Shown in pieces: positions 22,644 to 30,922 of a stretch of 41,193 nt of DNA. How positions within the stretch are numbered: position 1 is the stretch's first letter; every line of letters starts with the position of its first letter. Both the position numbers and the translations under genes were made by a program. Source of the DNA: Bdellovibrionales bacterium (GTDB lineage: Bacteria > Bdellovibrionota > UBA1018 > CAIMNF01); contig CANBTI010000017.1 of NCBI GenBank assembly GCA_947372355.1, positions 1-41,193 on the forward strand, given 5' to 3'. The notes under the pieces are model-generated. The model was given only the letters and a program-made list of their open reading frames with translations, searched no databases and was not told where the DNA came from.

Positions 22644-23810
22644 CTAAATCACTGATAACGCGTGATTTAGATCATCAACGAGATCTTTCACATCTTCGAT
22701 ACCTACGCTAATTCTAATTAAATTATCAGAGATTCCGAGCTTTTGGCGATTTTCAAGGGGCACACTAGCGTGGGTCATGATCGCTGGATGTTCAATCAAG
22801 GATTCCACGCCGCCTAGGCTTTCAGCTAAGGTGAAAAGTTTAGTGGTTTCTAGAAGTTTGCGTGATTCTGCGATTCCGCCTTTGATGGTGAAAGAAATCA
22901 TTCCTCCAAATCCACTCATCTGTTTTTTTGCCAGCTGATGTTGAGGATGGGATTCCAAGCCTGGATAAATTACTTTTTCAATCTTCGGATGCTTTTCAAG
23001 AAAATGAGCGATCTCGATTGCATTCTCTTGATGTTGCTTCATGCGCACGTGAAGCGTTTTCAATCCACGCATCACTAGGAAACAATCCTGTGGACCAGGA
23101 ACTGCGCCTACCGCATTTTGAAGATATTTCACTGCTTCATAAATTTTTGCATCATTCGTAACTAGCACTCCACCCACCACATCACTATGACCGTTCATGT
23201 ATTTGGTGATGGAATGAATCACAATATCAGCACCGAGATCCAATGGCTTTTGAAAGTAAGGGCTCATGAAAGTGTTATCAACCACACTCAATACATTTTT
23301 TTTACGTGCCATGTTCGCCAATGATTGAATGTCAAAAATCTTTAACATCGGATTCGTAGGGCTCTCAATCCAAAGCATTTTAGTGTTTGGTTTGATTGCT
23401 TTTTCAACAGCCGCAACATCACTCAAATCCATGAAGGTAAACTCCATGTTAAAGCGAGTGAGGATTTTATCAAATAATCGGTAAGTACCACCATAGACAT
23501 CATCACTACAGATGATGTGATCGCCTGATTTTAAAGTGTGAAAAAGAGTATCAATCGTTGCGAGCCCGGAGGAGAACGCAAGAGCATGATTTCCGTTTTC
23601 AAGTGCGGCAACGCAATCTTGGTATGCGGAGCGGGTAGGGTTATCGGTACGAGCGTATTCATAACCGGTATGTTGGCCGGGTGATTTTTGTGCGTAGGTG
23701 CTGGTTTGGTAGATGGGGGTCATCACGGCACCTGCTACCGCATCGGGTGCTTGTCCGGCGTGAATGGCTTTCGTTCCAAATCCAAATTTTTTTGATTCTT
23801 TGTTATTCAT
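22644..23810 (-). CDS. Cystathionine gamma-lyase / gamma-synthase family PLP enzyme
   Basis: A 388-aa cytosolic enzyme of the Cys/Met-metabolism PLP family. PLP is bound by Lys203 in HSITKYMNGHSDV; other hallmarks are YEYARTDNPTR, AFSSGLATID, DDVYGGTYRLF, ESPTNPMLK and VVDNTF. The segment SLGGVESLIEHPAIMTHASVP has Glu after SLI, as in gamma-lyases, whereas E. coli gamma-synthase has Ser there; this favours cystathionine gamma-lyase, which releases cysteine. Context agrees: it lies 13 nt downstream of gshA, which uses cysteine. A gamma-synthase (MetB) activity cannot be excluded. Confidence 0.9.
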   Translation of the reverse strand: MNNKESKKFGFGTKAIHAGQAPDAVAGAVMTPIYQTSTYAQKSPGQHTGYEYARTDNPTRSAYQDCVAALENGNHALAFSSGLATIDTLFHTLKSGDHIICSDDVYGGTYRLFDKILTRFNMEFTFMDLSDVAAVEKAIKPNTKMLWIESPTNPMLKIFDIQSLANMARKKNVLSVVDNTFMSPYFQKPLDLGADIVIHSITKYMNGHSDVVGGVLVTNDAKIYEAVKYLQNAVGAVPGPQDCFLVMRGLKTLHVRMKQHQENAIEIAHFLEKHPKIEKVIYPGLESHPQHQLAKKQMSGFGGMISFTIKGGIAESRKLLETTKLFTLAESLGGVESLIEHPAIMTHASVPLENRQKLGISDNLIRISVGIEDVKDLVDDLNHALSVI

Positions 23811-23823
23811 AAGTTCTCCTAAA

Positions 23824-25110
23824 TTATTTTGTGACTTGGCTAATTTCCATCGCTGCCGCTAGTGCAGATAATTTTGCTACCACACCATAAACGGCCTCGA
23901 GTGTTGGAAAATCATCAGGAAATTCAGTTGTTTTTTTACAGGCAAGACTATCGCTCAAATCTTTGAAGCAAAGTTTTTTAAAAAACATCCCTTGGCTATT
24001 GAGGTTATCCATATCACTTCTCTCAGAGTTGGCACGGATAAAGCCACCAATCAATTCTTCACCCATGATGTAAATCACCGGTTCAGCGGTATGCCCTTCG
24101 GTGGTCATGAGAGTAGGAATTCCTTCTTGTACAATCACTTGATCAATCGCACTTTTATTTTTACCGGTACTCATTTTATTTTTGGTACGACGGTTCATCT
24201 TAATGAGTTCATCCACGGATTCAATCACCATGATTCCCATTCCGTATGTGCCGGCATCATTTTTAATAAAAAGAGCGGGTTTGCGGGCGATTCCATGAAG
24301 TTCGTGTTCTTTTTGTAAGCGTTCGAGCATTTCGCGAGCTACTTCAACCACGCGGTCCATTCCCACATCTTCTCCGAAGTTGACTCCAGAAACAGCTTTG
24401 CTATCAATGGTGATGTGCCAAGGCTCAAGCTCAATCACATTTGCAAATTCCAATGCCAACTGATTGTAAAAATCAAAGTGAGTGCTTTTTTTACGTGAAT
24501 GCCACCCCAGTTTATAAGTGGGAAAGATGGGCTGAGAAACGCCATCTAAACATTCAGGATAGCCTTGTGAAAAATCATTATTCAAGATTACCCAGTCAGG
24601 AACGAAGCCTGTGTGGGTTTGAAGTACACCGTTTGTTTTTTTGAGAGTACTCTGAACGATTTTCTTTTCGCTGTGGGAGTAAAGCTCTAAAGTTTGTGGA
24701 TTCGCCTCACAGTTTGCTTCGTATCTACCGAAAGCAGTTTCAAACCCAGCTTCTTCTAAGATGCTTTTTAAGTAGTAAAGATTCTCAAGATAAAATTTAT
24801 TTTCAGTATGATTCTCTGGAACGATCAAGATTTTTTCAGGAACCTTAACTTGATGGAGTAAGGCCATTTTTTCAATTTGATTTCTAAAAATAGTGGGCGA
24901 GGCCTCAAGATCGAACTCACAAATATTATTAAATCCGGCAGGAAATAAATTACAATCTACAGGAGCAATCTTTTCACCTGAATCGCGGATATCCACAGAA
25001 CAATAAAAGGAAGCCGGATATTGTTTGAATTTTTCATCAAACCATTTTTTTACCTGTGCGCGATGTTCAAAAACTGCAGTGGCAATTGTATTTTTCACTT
25101 GAGGACTCAT
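23824..25110 (-). CDS. gshA: Glutamate-cysteine ligase, proteobacterial GshA_ferroox type
   Basis: A 428-aa enzyme that makes gamma-glutamylcysteine, the first step of glutathione synthesis. It belongs to the less common family TIGR02049/PF08886 rather than the E. coli type: YCSVDIRDSGEKIAPVDCNLFPAGFNNICE near residues 36-65 and FIKNDAGTYGMGIMVI (ATP-grasp-like centre) are its marks, followed by VIVQEGIPT and EPVIYIMGEELIGGFIRAN. Its start overlaps the stop of the TPR gene (ATGA), and the cysteine-forming enzyme follows by 13 nt. A gshB is not in the window. Confidence 0.9.
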   Translation of the reverse strand: MSPQVKNTIATAVFEHRAQVKKWFDEKFKQYPASFYCSVDIRDSGEKIAPVDCNLFPAGFNNICEFDLEASPTIFRNQIEKMALLHQVKVPEKILIVPENHTENKFYLENLYYLKSILEEAGFETAFGRYEANCEANPQTLELYSHSEKKIVQSTLKKTNGVLQTHTGFVPDWVILNNDFSQGYPECLDGVSQPIFPTYKLGWHSRKKSTHFDFYNQLALEFANVIELEPWHITIDSKAVSGVNFGEDVGMDRVVEVAREMLERLQKEHELHGIARKPALFIKNDAGTYGMGIMVIESVDELIKMNRRTKNKMSTGKNKSAIDQVIVQEGIPTLMTTEGHTAEPVIYIMGEELIGGFIRANSERSDMDNLNSQGMFFKKLCFKDLSDSLACKKTTEFPDDFPTLEAVYGVVAKLSALAAAMEISQVTK

Positions 25111-25940
25111 TGTTTACACTCCCAGGTTGCAGCAACCGCTTTGGCATTCACTAGTTCCAGCTTTAGCTTTTCTCTAGTGAATTCGTCTGTTTTAATTTTT
25201 TTTAATTCCAATTCAAACACATGAAAACGATCACACCACACTTGCGCTGATTCTTTTGCAGGATAAGATTTTGCAAGTGCAGCACTTTCTTTAAAACATA
25301 GATTTTTTTCATGGATGTAATCCAGTGCTTCTTGTTTGGGCAAAGGTTTTTGTGAGCTACAATTTCTAGCTCTAATTTTTAATTCAGCGTCGGCAAATTT
25401 TGCATTTCCCTTTGCTGCATCTAAGCTGGCAAGTGCTTCTTTATTTTTACCCAACTGACTTAAGGCTTCTGCCTTGAAAAGAAGTGCACTCGTTAATGTA
25501 TTTGCTTCTGGTTTCGATTTTAAGATTTCTTCTGCGATGAGTTTGGTTTGAAGAGGTTTTCCCAATTGAAGTTCTGCTTCTGCACGCATGAGTTGAATGT
25601 TCATTAAAATATTTTTTGATGGATGTTCAAGCATGGCATCTTTTGCAAGTTTCAAAACTTCTGGATATTTTTTTTGTTTCAGTTCAATGGCGAGCAAATT
25701 TTGATAAGTTGCCATTTTATCCGTAAATTGAGGATAGTCTTTTAGGATTTTTTCGTAATTTTCAACCGCGAGTTCGATTTGATCTTTTTTCTGAGCAGCC
25801 AATGCTTCGTTAAACAAAAATACCGCTTGTTCATTTGAGCGAGGGCCGGGATGGGGGAGTTCTGTACTTCCAAAGCTCTGCTGGGCATTGATGGCAATAG
25901 AAGAGAGTAAGATAATAAAAATAGCGAAAATTTGCGTCAT
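25107..25940 (-). CDS. Exported TPR-repeat protein
   Basis: A 277-aa precursor with the signal peptide MTQIFAIFIILLSSIAINA. The mature protein is all-helical with several tetratricopeptide-like units: AVFLFNEALAAQKKDQIELAVENYEKIL (about 40-67), then units near 75-105, 108-138 and 145-175 (LLFKAEALSQLGKNKEALASLDAAK). A C-terminal cysteine-containing region follows. It starts the operon with gshA (4-nt overlap) and the gamma-lyase, though an exported scaffold has no obvious part in glutathione synthesis. Its start is 23 bp from the divergent glycosyltransferase start. Confidence 0.8.
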   Translation of the reverse strand: MTQIFAIFIILLSSIAINAQQSFGSTELPHPGPRSNEQAVFLFNEALAAQKKDQIELAVENYEKILKDYPQFTDKMATYQNLLAIELKQKKYPEVLKLAKDAMLEHPSKNILMNIQLMRAEAELQLGKPLQTKLIAEEILKSKPEANTLTSALLFKAEALSQLGKNKEALASLDAAKGNAKFADAELKIRARNCSSQKPLPKQEALDYIHEKNLCFKESAALAKSYPAKESAQVWCDRFHVFELELKKIKTDEFTREKLKLELVNAKAVAATWECKQ

Positions 25941-25963
25941 AGAATACTTTGAATAATATCACG

Positions 25964-27220
25964 ATGCAGGAATCACGGGTAATCATTTTCAGTACAGTTT
26001 GGCCAGAACCGAGCTCTTCAGCTGCCGGAGTGCGACAAATGCAATGGGTGCATTTGTTCTTGTCCATGGGCTACCTGGTAACGCTGATTTCTCCTTCTAA
26101 ATTAAAATCGGATCAAGATTGGGGCACACTTCAGTTGCCTGAAGGTGTTGATATTTTGCCCATGCCTCTTAATCGAGAATCGGTGAGTGAGGATTTGAAA
26201 CGGCTAAATCCAGAAATAGTGATGTTTGATCGATTTATTTTGGAAGAACAGTTTGGTCCGCATGTTTATCCGTCTTGCCCTGATGCTTTGATCTTGATGG
26301 AAACTCAAGATCTACATTTGGTTCGTCGTGCTCGGGATGAACTTAAAGATCGTTATTTAACTTTAGAGCAATTGCCTTCTGGTTTTTACCAAACCGAAAC
26401 TGCACTTCGTGAAACGAGCTCTTTGATACGCGTAGATTTTAGTTTTGTAGTTTCCTCATTTGAAGAAAAGCTACTGCGTGAGGAATTTGAAATCGGAAGT
26501 AAAAAAGTGAAATGGGTACCGTTTTTTTATGAACGTCCGATTGTAGTGAAGGTATCCAGATTATCTTTTTCAGAAAAGAATCATTTTTGTTGGATCGGAA
26601 ATTTCAGGCACGAACCCAATATGGATGGCTTACGTTGGTTTCGAAATGAAATCTGGCCACTCATCAGAAAACAACTCCCTAATGCAAAGATTGAAGTTTA
26701 CGGGGCATATCCACCCGAAGAGGTGATGTCTTGGAATAATGTCAAAAACGGAATTGAAGTGAAGGGGAGTGCTCTCACTTTGGATGAGGTTTTTGAATCT
26801 GCGCGAGTGAATGTGGCGCCTCTTCGTTTTGGAGCCGGAGTCAAAGGCAAGATCATGGAAGGTTTTCGTTACGGTGTACCTGTGGTGACCACTAAGGTAG
26901 GGATTGAAGGTTTGTTTTCTTTGGAGGAACAAAAGTTTCCTGGCATCGAAGCAAATCTTGCCCAAACTTTTGCGGATGCTTGTGTAAAACTGCACGAAGA
27001 TGAACAAGTGTGGAAAACAAATTCCCTCCTCGCACTTGAAAAGATGATGCAAGTTTTTGCCGCTTCTTCCCATGTTCCTGAGTTAAAAACTTTTATTCAA
27101 GAATTACTGAAAAAGAAAAAGAGTCAGACTATACCGGATTGGATGTCTCGTTTGTTGCGCTTTGAAGGAAATCAATCCCGTTATTATTTTGCCAAATGGA
27201 TTGAAGCTAAGGAAAAATAG
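25964..27220 (+). CDS. Glycosyltransferase, GT4-like (GT-B fold)
   Basis: A 418-aa GT-B glycosyltransferase. The N-terminal half (VIIFSTVWPEPSSSAAGVRQMQWVHLF) is the acceptor domain with the glycine-poor loop. The C-terminal donor domain shows FCWIGNFRHEPNMDGLRWF, then PLRFGAGVKGKIMEGFRYGVPVVTTKVGIEGL, the nucleotide-sugar-binding Glu-x7-Glu region of GT4 enzymes. The ATG at 25964 is preferred to a TTG 15 nt upstream. It stands alone, divergent from the TPR gene. Sugar and acceptor are unknown; envelope or capsule polysaccharide is likely. Confidence 0.87.
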   Translation: MQESRVIIFSTVWPEPSSSAAGVRQMQWVHLFLSMGYLVTLISPSKLKSDQDWGTLQLPEGVDILPMPLNRESVSEDLKRLNPEIVMFDRFILEEQFGPHVYPSCPDALILMETQDLHLVRRARDELKDRYLTLEQLPSGFYQTETALRETSSLIRVDFSFVVSSFEEKLLREEFEIGSKKVKWVPFFYERPIVVKVSRLSFSEKNHFCWIGNFRHEPNMDGLRWFRNEIWPLIRKQLPNAKIEVYGAYPPEEVMSWNNVKNGIEVKGSALTLDEVFESARVNVAPLRFGAGVKGKIMEGFRYGVPVVTTKVGIEGLFSLEEQKFPGIEANLAQTFADACVKLHEDEQVWKTNSLLALEKMMQVFAASSHVPELKTFIQELLKKKKSQTIPDWMSRLLRFEGNQSRYYFAKWIEAKEK

Positions 27221-27265
27221 CTTAAATGTTTACAATTATTTTAATTCATTTTAAGTGTAGTTTTA

Positions 27266-28372
27266 ATGAAGTTATCTAAAAAAACTTTAAATTGGGAAGC
27301 TGCTCTCGTCAGTGAAAACAATTCTTTTTGGTTAAAGTTTTTGATGGCTCTAATCGTTGTGAGTGTTGGACTCACACTCACTTTTTTCTTTTATCAATTG
27401 ACGGGGCTTTATTTTGCAACTTTAACGATCATTTCAGTGATCCTTGTATCTCTTTATTGTGGGTTTAGGATTGCGTTTTTTGCTGCTATTGTTCAAGGCT
27501 TAGTTGCAGATTATTTTTTTATTCAACCCACTGGGGCATTGTTGAATACTTTATCAGGTTTAGAACATTTTTTAATCATTATTGGTCTTGCAGTTTTTGT
27601 ATCCTTTTTAATTTCTTCAGTTCGTTTAGCATTTCATGAAATGGTGTTAGCGAGACAAGAGGCTGAGAAAGCAAAACTAGAAGCACAAAGTGCATCAGAA
27701 TTTATGGAAAAAGCACTTGCCCTTGTTTCCCATGATATTCGTAATCCATTGGCTTCGATCGGATTAGGAGCCCAATTAATCCTCAAAACTCCGGGGCAAA
27801 TAGAAAAACATCAACACATCCTTTCTAGAATGTTGAGTAATATCGATCGTGCTGATTCCATGATTCAATCTTTACTCGATGTAGAAAGTATCCGAGCTGG
27901 TAAATCGCTTCACTTAGAATTTCTGAATTGCGATCTGAGTGTAGAGGTTTCTAACATGATCGATGAAATGTCATTGTTGCTCGAAACTGAACGTTTAAAG
28001 TTTTTTTCATCGGATTCAATCAATGGTGCTTGGGGTATTGGTGGAATTCGTAGAGCGATCGATAATTTACTCAGCAATGCCATCAAGTATGGTGAACCAA
28101 AAACTCCGATAGAGATAAAGTTATCTAGAAAGGGTGATTTGGCGATTCTGAGTATTCACAATGAAGGGGCAGAAATTCCTCACGAATTTCAGGCTAAATT
28201 ATTTAATGCTTTCCAGCGCACTCAAATTTCTGAAAATAGTCACACCAAAGGATGGGGTTTGGGTTTGGCTCTGGTAAAGGGAATCGCTGAAGCTCACGGA
28301 GGATTGGTGAAAGTGGAAAGTTTAAAAAATGCCGGAACCACATTTATCTTGGAGCTTCCGATTCGAAACTAA
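27266..28372 (+). CDS. Orphan membrane histidine kinase with KdpD-like DUF4118 domain
   Basis: A 368-aa sensor kinase. Residues 23-120 carry four membrane segments in the DUF4118 arrangement known from KdpD (LTFFFYQLTGLYFATLTIISVIL ... GLVADYFFIQPTG). A coiled region (124-148) leads to the HisKA domain with His156 in ALVSHDIRNPLASI. The HATPase_c domain has NLLSNAIKYGEP (N box), and WGLGLALVKGIAEAHGG (G2). There is no response regulator beside it. Its stop overlaps the end of the convergent 54-aa gene by 4 nt. Confidence 0.9.
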   Translation: MKLSKKTLNWEAALVSENNSFWLKFLMALIVVSVGLTLTFFFYQLTGLYFATLTIISVILVSLYCGFRIAFFAAIVQGLVADYFFIQPTGALLNTLSGLEHFLIIIGLAVFVSFLISSVRLAFHEMVLARQEAEKAKLEAQSASEFMEKALALVSHDIRNPLASIGLGAQLILKTPGQIEKHQHILSRMLSNIDRADSMIQSLLDVESIRAGKSLHLEFLNCDLSVEVSNMIDEMSLLLETERLKFFSSDSINGAWGIGGIRRAIDNLLSNAIKYGEPKTPIEIKLSRKGDLAILSIHNEGAEIPHEFQAKLFNAFQRTQISENSHTKGWGLGLALVKGIAEAHGGLVKVESLKNAGTTFILELPIRN

Positions 28373-28533
28373 TCAAAATAATAGGGGTAGGGTGAGTAAT
28401 TGATCTGTTCTTTTTCGGAGGCAGGATTACGATCAATCGGTTTTTGGTAATCATGGTAAACGGCGAGACCAAAAATGATCGCGGTGATCGCTCCCAAAAA
28501 CCCGAAAATAAATTTCTCCCCTTGAGTACTCAT
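28369..28533 (-). CDS. 54-aa single-pass membrane protein
   Basis: A short frame with a hydrophobic helix at residues 8-26 (FIFGFLGAITAIIFGLAVY) followed by a polar tail HDYQKPIDRNPASEKEQ and a Tyr/Pro-rich end SPYPYYFD. The N-terminus is short and cytosolic-looking, so the tail is probably periplasmic. It begins 55 nt downstream of trmB on the same strand and ends within the stop region of the kinase gene. Codon use looks normal and the frame is uninterrupted, but no family is recognised and the ribosome site is weak. Confidence 0.6.
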   Translation of the reverse strand: MSTQGEKFIFGFLGAITAIIFGLAVYHDYQKPIDRNPASEKEQINYSPYPYYFD

Positions 28534-28588
28534 CAATGAGCTTATCGGCGCACTGAATTAATACTTGAGTAAAATTATCAGGAATGTG

Positions 28589-29320
28589 TTATTTGCGTTT
28601 TGGCTTCAGTTTTACCGAGTAAATCGGCAATCCGTCCTTGATAAACAGGCGTTCAAAAAGGGTTACATCCGGAATCAAGAGCGATTTGGGATTGGGGTGT
28701 TTTTCATGAAGATTTCGAGTGAGATCAAAGGCTTCGAAGGTATCAGTGAGCTGGGATAAATTAGTTAAGATGTAATCGAAGTATTCTTGATGATCGGTTT
28801 TGATGTGGAAGTATCCGCGATCAGATAAAAGAGGGGCTACCGTTTTCAGCCATTCAACATTTGCGGTGCGGTTTTTCTTTTGAGCTTTTTTTGGCCAGGG
28901 ATCGGGGAAGAACATGTATAAAAAATCAATTTCCCCAGGCGCAAACATGTATTGCAATCTTTCGGCATTGGCGCGAAAGGCAAGTAAGTTACCGAGTTTA
29001 TACTTTGCGATTTTCTCAGCAAATTTATAAACCATTTTAAATTTCCAATCGATACCGATGTATCGGTTAGAATTGCTTGTGTTTTGGCGGGCCCATTCTA
29101 CACTCACATGCCCAGCATTACAGCCGATTTCTACATGAAGAAGATCTTCGGAAGTGGTGGGAGTGTTAAAGCTCTCTCTCCATTTTCCACGATTCAATTC
29201 AGTTTTGTTATCGCTGTAGGCAAGACCCTGCAACTCTGGAGGCAGCTCATTGAGCTTGTCCCAGTAAATGTTAAAGGAGCGTGCATATAAAAATTCAGGT
29301 TTTGAAACAGAGCGAGACAT
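28589..29320 (-). CDS. trmB: tRNA (guanine-N7-)-methyltransferase
   Basis: A 243-aa SAM-dependent enzyme that forms m7G46 in tRNA. Family marks are HVEIGCNAGHVSVEWA (SAM loop, with the second Gly of GxGxG replaced by N-A-G), YIGIDWKF, RANAERL, and the signature FLYMFFPDPWPKKAQKKNR. YFHIKTDHQEYFDYIL and the C-terminal TLFERLFIKDGLPIYSVKLKP follow the normal order. The start at 29320 gives an N-terminus that begins MSRSVSKPEFLYAR. A 54-aa membrane protein gene lies 55 nt downstream. Confidence 0.94.
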   Translation of the reverse strand: MSRSVSKPEFLYARSFNIYWDKLNELPPELQGLAYSDNKTELNRGKWRESFNTPTTSEDLLHVEIGCNAGHVSVEWARQNTSNSNRYIGIDWKFKMVYKFAEKIAKYKLGNLLAFRANAERLQYMFAPGEIDFLYMFFPDPWPKKAQKKNRTANVEWLKTVAPLLSDRGYFHIKTDHQEYFDYILTNLSQLTDTFEAFDLTRNLHEKHPNPKSLLIPDVTLFERLFIKDGLPIYSVKLKPKRK

Positions 29321-29390
29321 TCTTGGTTAAGGTTAATAACTCGAATGAATACGCTTGTCGATTGAGTTTTGTGAATTAATTTCACCGTCC

Positions 29391-29436
29391 CAAAGGGGTA
29401 TGCAGTTCAATAGTTGTAGATGAGCATACCCCTTTG
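29391..29436. repeat. Perfect 13-bp inverted repeat downstream of fliC
   Basis: CAAAGGGGTATGC (29391-29403) and GCATACCCCTTTG (29424-29436) pair without mismatch around a 20-nt loop. It lies 70 nt past the fliC stop and is read as part of the fliC 3' end on the minus strand. There is no T-run after it, so it is either a terminator that does not depend on a T-tract or an RNA-stabilising 3' hairpin. Confidence 0.7.
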
Positions 29437-29505
29437 TGAGGTGTGCGTATCATTGAGTCGTCTTGACCCAAACCATGTTGAATGTTTTTACCCGCTCTGT
29501 TTCAA

Positions 29506-30339
29506 TTAACCGAGTAGTTTAAGAGCTAGTTGAGGATTTTGGTTCGCTTGCGCTAAAACCGAAACACCTGCTTGAGAAAGAATATTGTTCTTCGTTAACT
29601 CAGAAGTTTCTGTAGCCATGTCCGTATCTTTGATACGAGCACGAGCTGCTTCTAAGTTTTCTCTGTAAATATTGATGTTATTGATCGTTGATTGTAAACG
29701 ATTTTGAGTTGCACCTAAGCTTGAACGGTTTGCGTTCACTGTACTTAAGGCTTCATCTAACTTCATCAAGTTGTTTTGAGCATCTTCTTTAGTAATGGTG
29801 CTCACTTCGCTGATTCCGAGTGCTTTTGTGGTAACATTTTGTTTACCAGCATCGAAAACGAGGCGATCGGTAGCCGCATTATTTCCAAGACCAACTTGAA
29901 TATCTAGTTTATCTGCAGAACCATTAAGAAGTTTGGTTCCATTGAATTCGGTAGTGACCGCGATGCGATCTACTTCATCTCTAAGAGCGACCATTTCTTT
30001 GTGGATGAATCCACGCTCTTTGTCGCCGATAGTATCAGATGCACCTTGGATGGAGAGTTCTCTCATCCGAACGAGCATGTTTGAAATTTCGTTTGTTCCA
30101 CCTTCTGCAACTTGGACGAGAGAAATCCCGTCTTGTGCATTTCGGCCTGCTTGACCGAGGGAACGTGTATTTGCCCGGATCTGGTCAGAGATCGCGAGTC
30201 CCGCAGCATCGTCGCCGGCGCGGTTAATTCTATAACCTGAACTTAATCGTTCAAGTGATTGCTCTTGTGCTTGTCTATTAATTCCGAGGCTTCGCTGAGC
30301 GGCCATAGCCTGGAGGTTAGTATTGATACGCAAACCCAT
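29506..30339 (-). CDS. fliC: Flagellin, short D0/D1 form
   Basis: A 277-aa flagellin. The N-terminal D0/D1 region (MGLRINTNLQAMAAQRSLG ... SGYRINRAGDDAAGLAISDQIRA) and the C-terminal D1/D0 region (AARARIKDTDMATETSELTKNNILSQAGVSVLAQAN ... ALKLLG) are both intact. The variable D2/D3 domains are absent, so this is a minimal filament subunit, about the size of the flagellins of Bdellovibrio. AAGGAG is 8 nt before the ATG. An in-frame mini-ORF precedes it (30343-30360). No other flagellar gene is in the window. Confidence 0.97.
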   Translation of the reverse strand: MGLRINTNLQAMAAQRSLGINRQAQEQSLERLSSGYRINRAGDDAAGLAISDQIRANTRSLGQAGRNAQDGISLVQVAEGGTNEISNMLVRMRELSIQGASDTIGDKERGFIHKEMVALRDEVDRIAVTTEFNGTKLLNGSADKLDIQVGLGNNAATDRLVFDAGKQNVTTKALGISEVSTITKEDAQNNLMKLDEALSTVNANRSSLGATQNRLQSTINNINIYRENLEAARARIKDTDMATETSELTKNNILSQAGVSVLAQANQNPQLALKLLG

Positions 30340-30342
30340 GTC

Positions 30343-30360
30343 TTAGTCTCCTTCATTCAT
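30343..30360 (-). CDS. Five-residue leader mini-ORF upstream of fliC
   Basis: ATG AAT GAA GGA GAC TAA encodes M-N-E-G-D. It has its own strong AAGGAGG (30377-30371) ten bases upstream, is in the same frame as fliC, and its stop lies one codon before the fliC ATG. The fliC ribosome site AAGGAG is inside this mini-ORF. Translation of the leader would therefore cover the fliC ribosome site. Function inferred, not shown. Confidence 0.4.
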   Translation of the reverse strand: MNEGD

Positions 30361-30498
30361 GGTGTTAATTCCTCCTTGATTAATTAAAGCTCCATGTCTG
30401 GCAAAATCCGATTCACCCGACAACTACCTATCGTGCAGGCGGCATTCTGACTTGAGTAAAAAGTGACGTAAAGTGTAGAAATATTGTACGATTATTTT

Positions 30499-30504
30499 TG
30501 TCAA
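30499..30504 (-). promoter_or_regulatory. Consensus -35 element TTGACA, possible fliC promoter
   Basis: A perfect TTGACA on the minus strand, 160 nt upstream of fliC. The hexamer 17 bp downstream (TTTCTA, 30481-30476) is only a weak -10. I found no match to the sigma-28 pattern TAAA-N15-GCCGATAA in the fliC leader. Confidence 0.3.
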
Positions 30505-30557
30505 CTATCCGAAATGATGGAATTATTCAATAATGTCAATTGATTTTACACGTCTGT

Positions 30558-30600
30558 TTTAGTCGGTTATTGTAAAATTATTTTTAAAATAATGACTAAA
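30558..30600. repeat. Long imperfect palindrome between fliC and bolA
   Basis: A 43-bp palindrome with 17 paired positions in three blocks: TTTAGTC/GACTAAA outermost, TTATT/AATAA next, TAAAA/TTTTA innermost, closed by TTAT, with small bulges between blocks. It lies upstream of both divergent genes, so it is not a terminator of either. It may be a cruciform-forming or protein-binding regulatory site. Confidence 0.55.
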
Positions 30601-30652
30601 TTATAAGTAAATAGAGGTAAAAAATATTTAAACAGGGTAAATAACAACGATC

Positions 30653-30904
30653 ATGACAGCAGATCAATTGAAATTAAGAATAGAAACGCTAGGACCAGGA
30701 ACCTCTGTGAAGGTAACTGATCTCACCGGCACCGAAGATCACTGGCAAGTGGTAGTGGTGAGTCCAGCTTTTGAAGGTAAAATGTCTTTTGAACAGCAAA
30801 AAATGGTGATGGCAATCTTCAAAGAAGAAATTGCTTCCAACGAAGTGCACGCACTCACGATGAAAACTTACTCGCCAACACAATATCAAAAATTACAGTC
30901 TTAA
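30653..30904 (+). CDS. bolA: BolA/IbaG family protein
   Basis: An 83-aa BolA-fold protein. VTDLTGTEDHWQVVVVSPAFEGKMS is the family core, with the invariant-type His in DHW, and VHALTMKTYSP is the conserved helix-strand end containing the second His. BolA proteins pair with CGFS monothiol glutaredoxins through a shared [2Fe-2S] cluster. Here the glutaredoxin gene follows 18 nt downstream on the same strand, which supports the role in iron-sulfur handling. Length is that of the short IbaG-like type. Confidence 0.92.
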   Translation: MTADQLKLRIETLGPGTSVKVTDLTGTEDHWQVVVVSPAFEGKMSFEQQKMVMAIFKEEIASNEVHALTMKTYSPTQYQKLQS

Positions 30905-30922
30905 AATAAGGAACAAATCAAT

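Noticed and set aside
30340-30510. Sigma-28 (FliA) promoter of fliC
   Set aside because: No segment of the leader matches TAAA-N15-GCCGATAA with useful quality.
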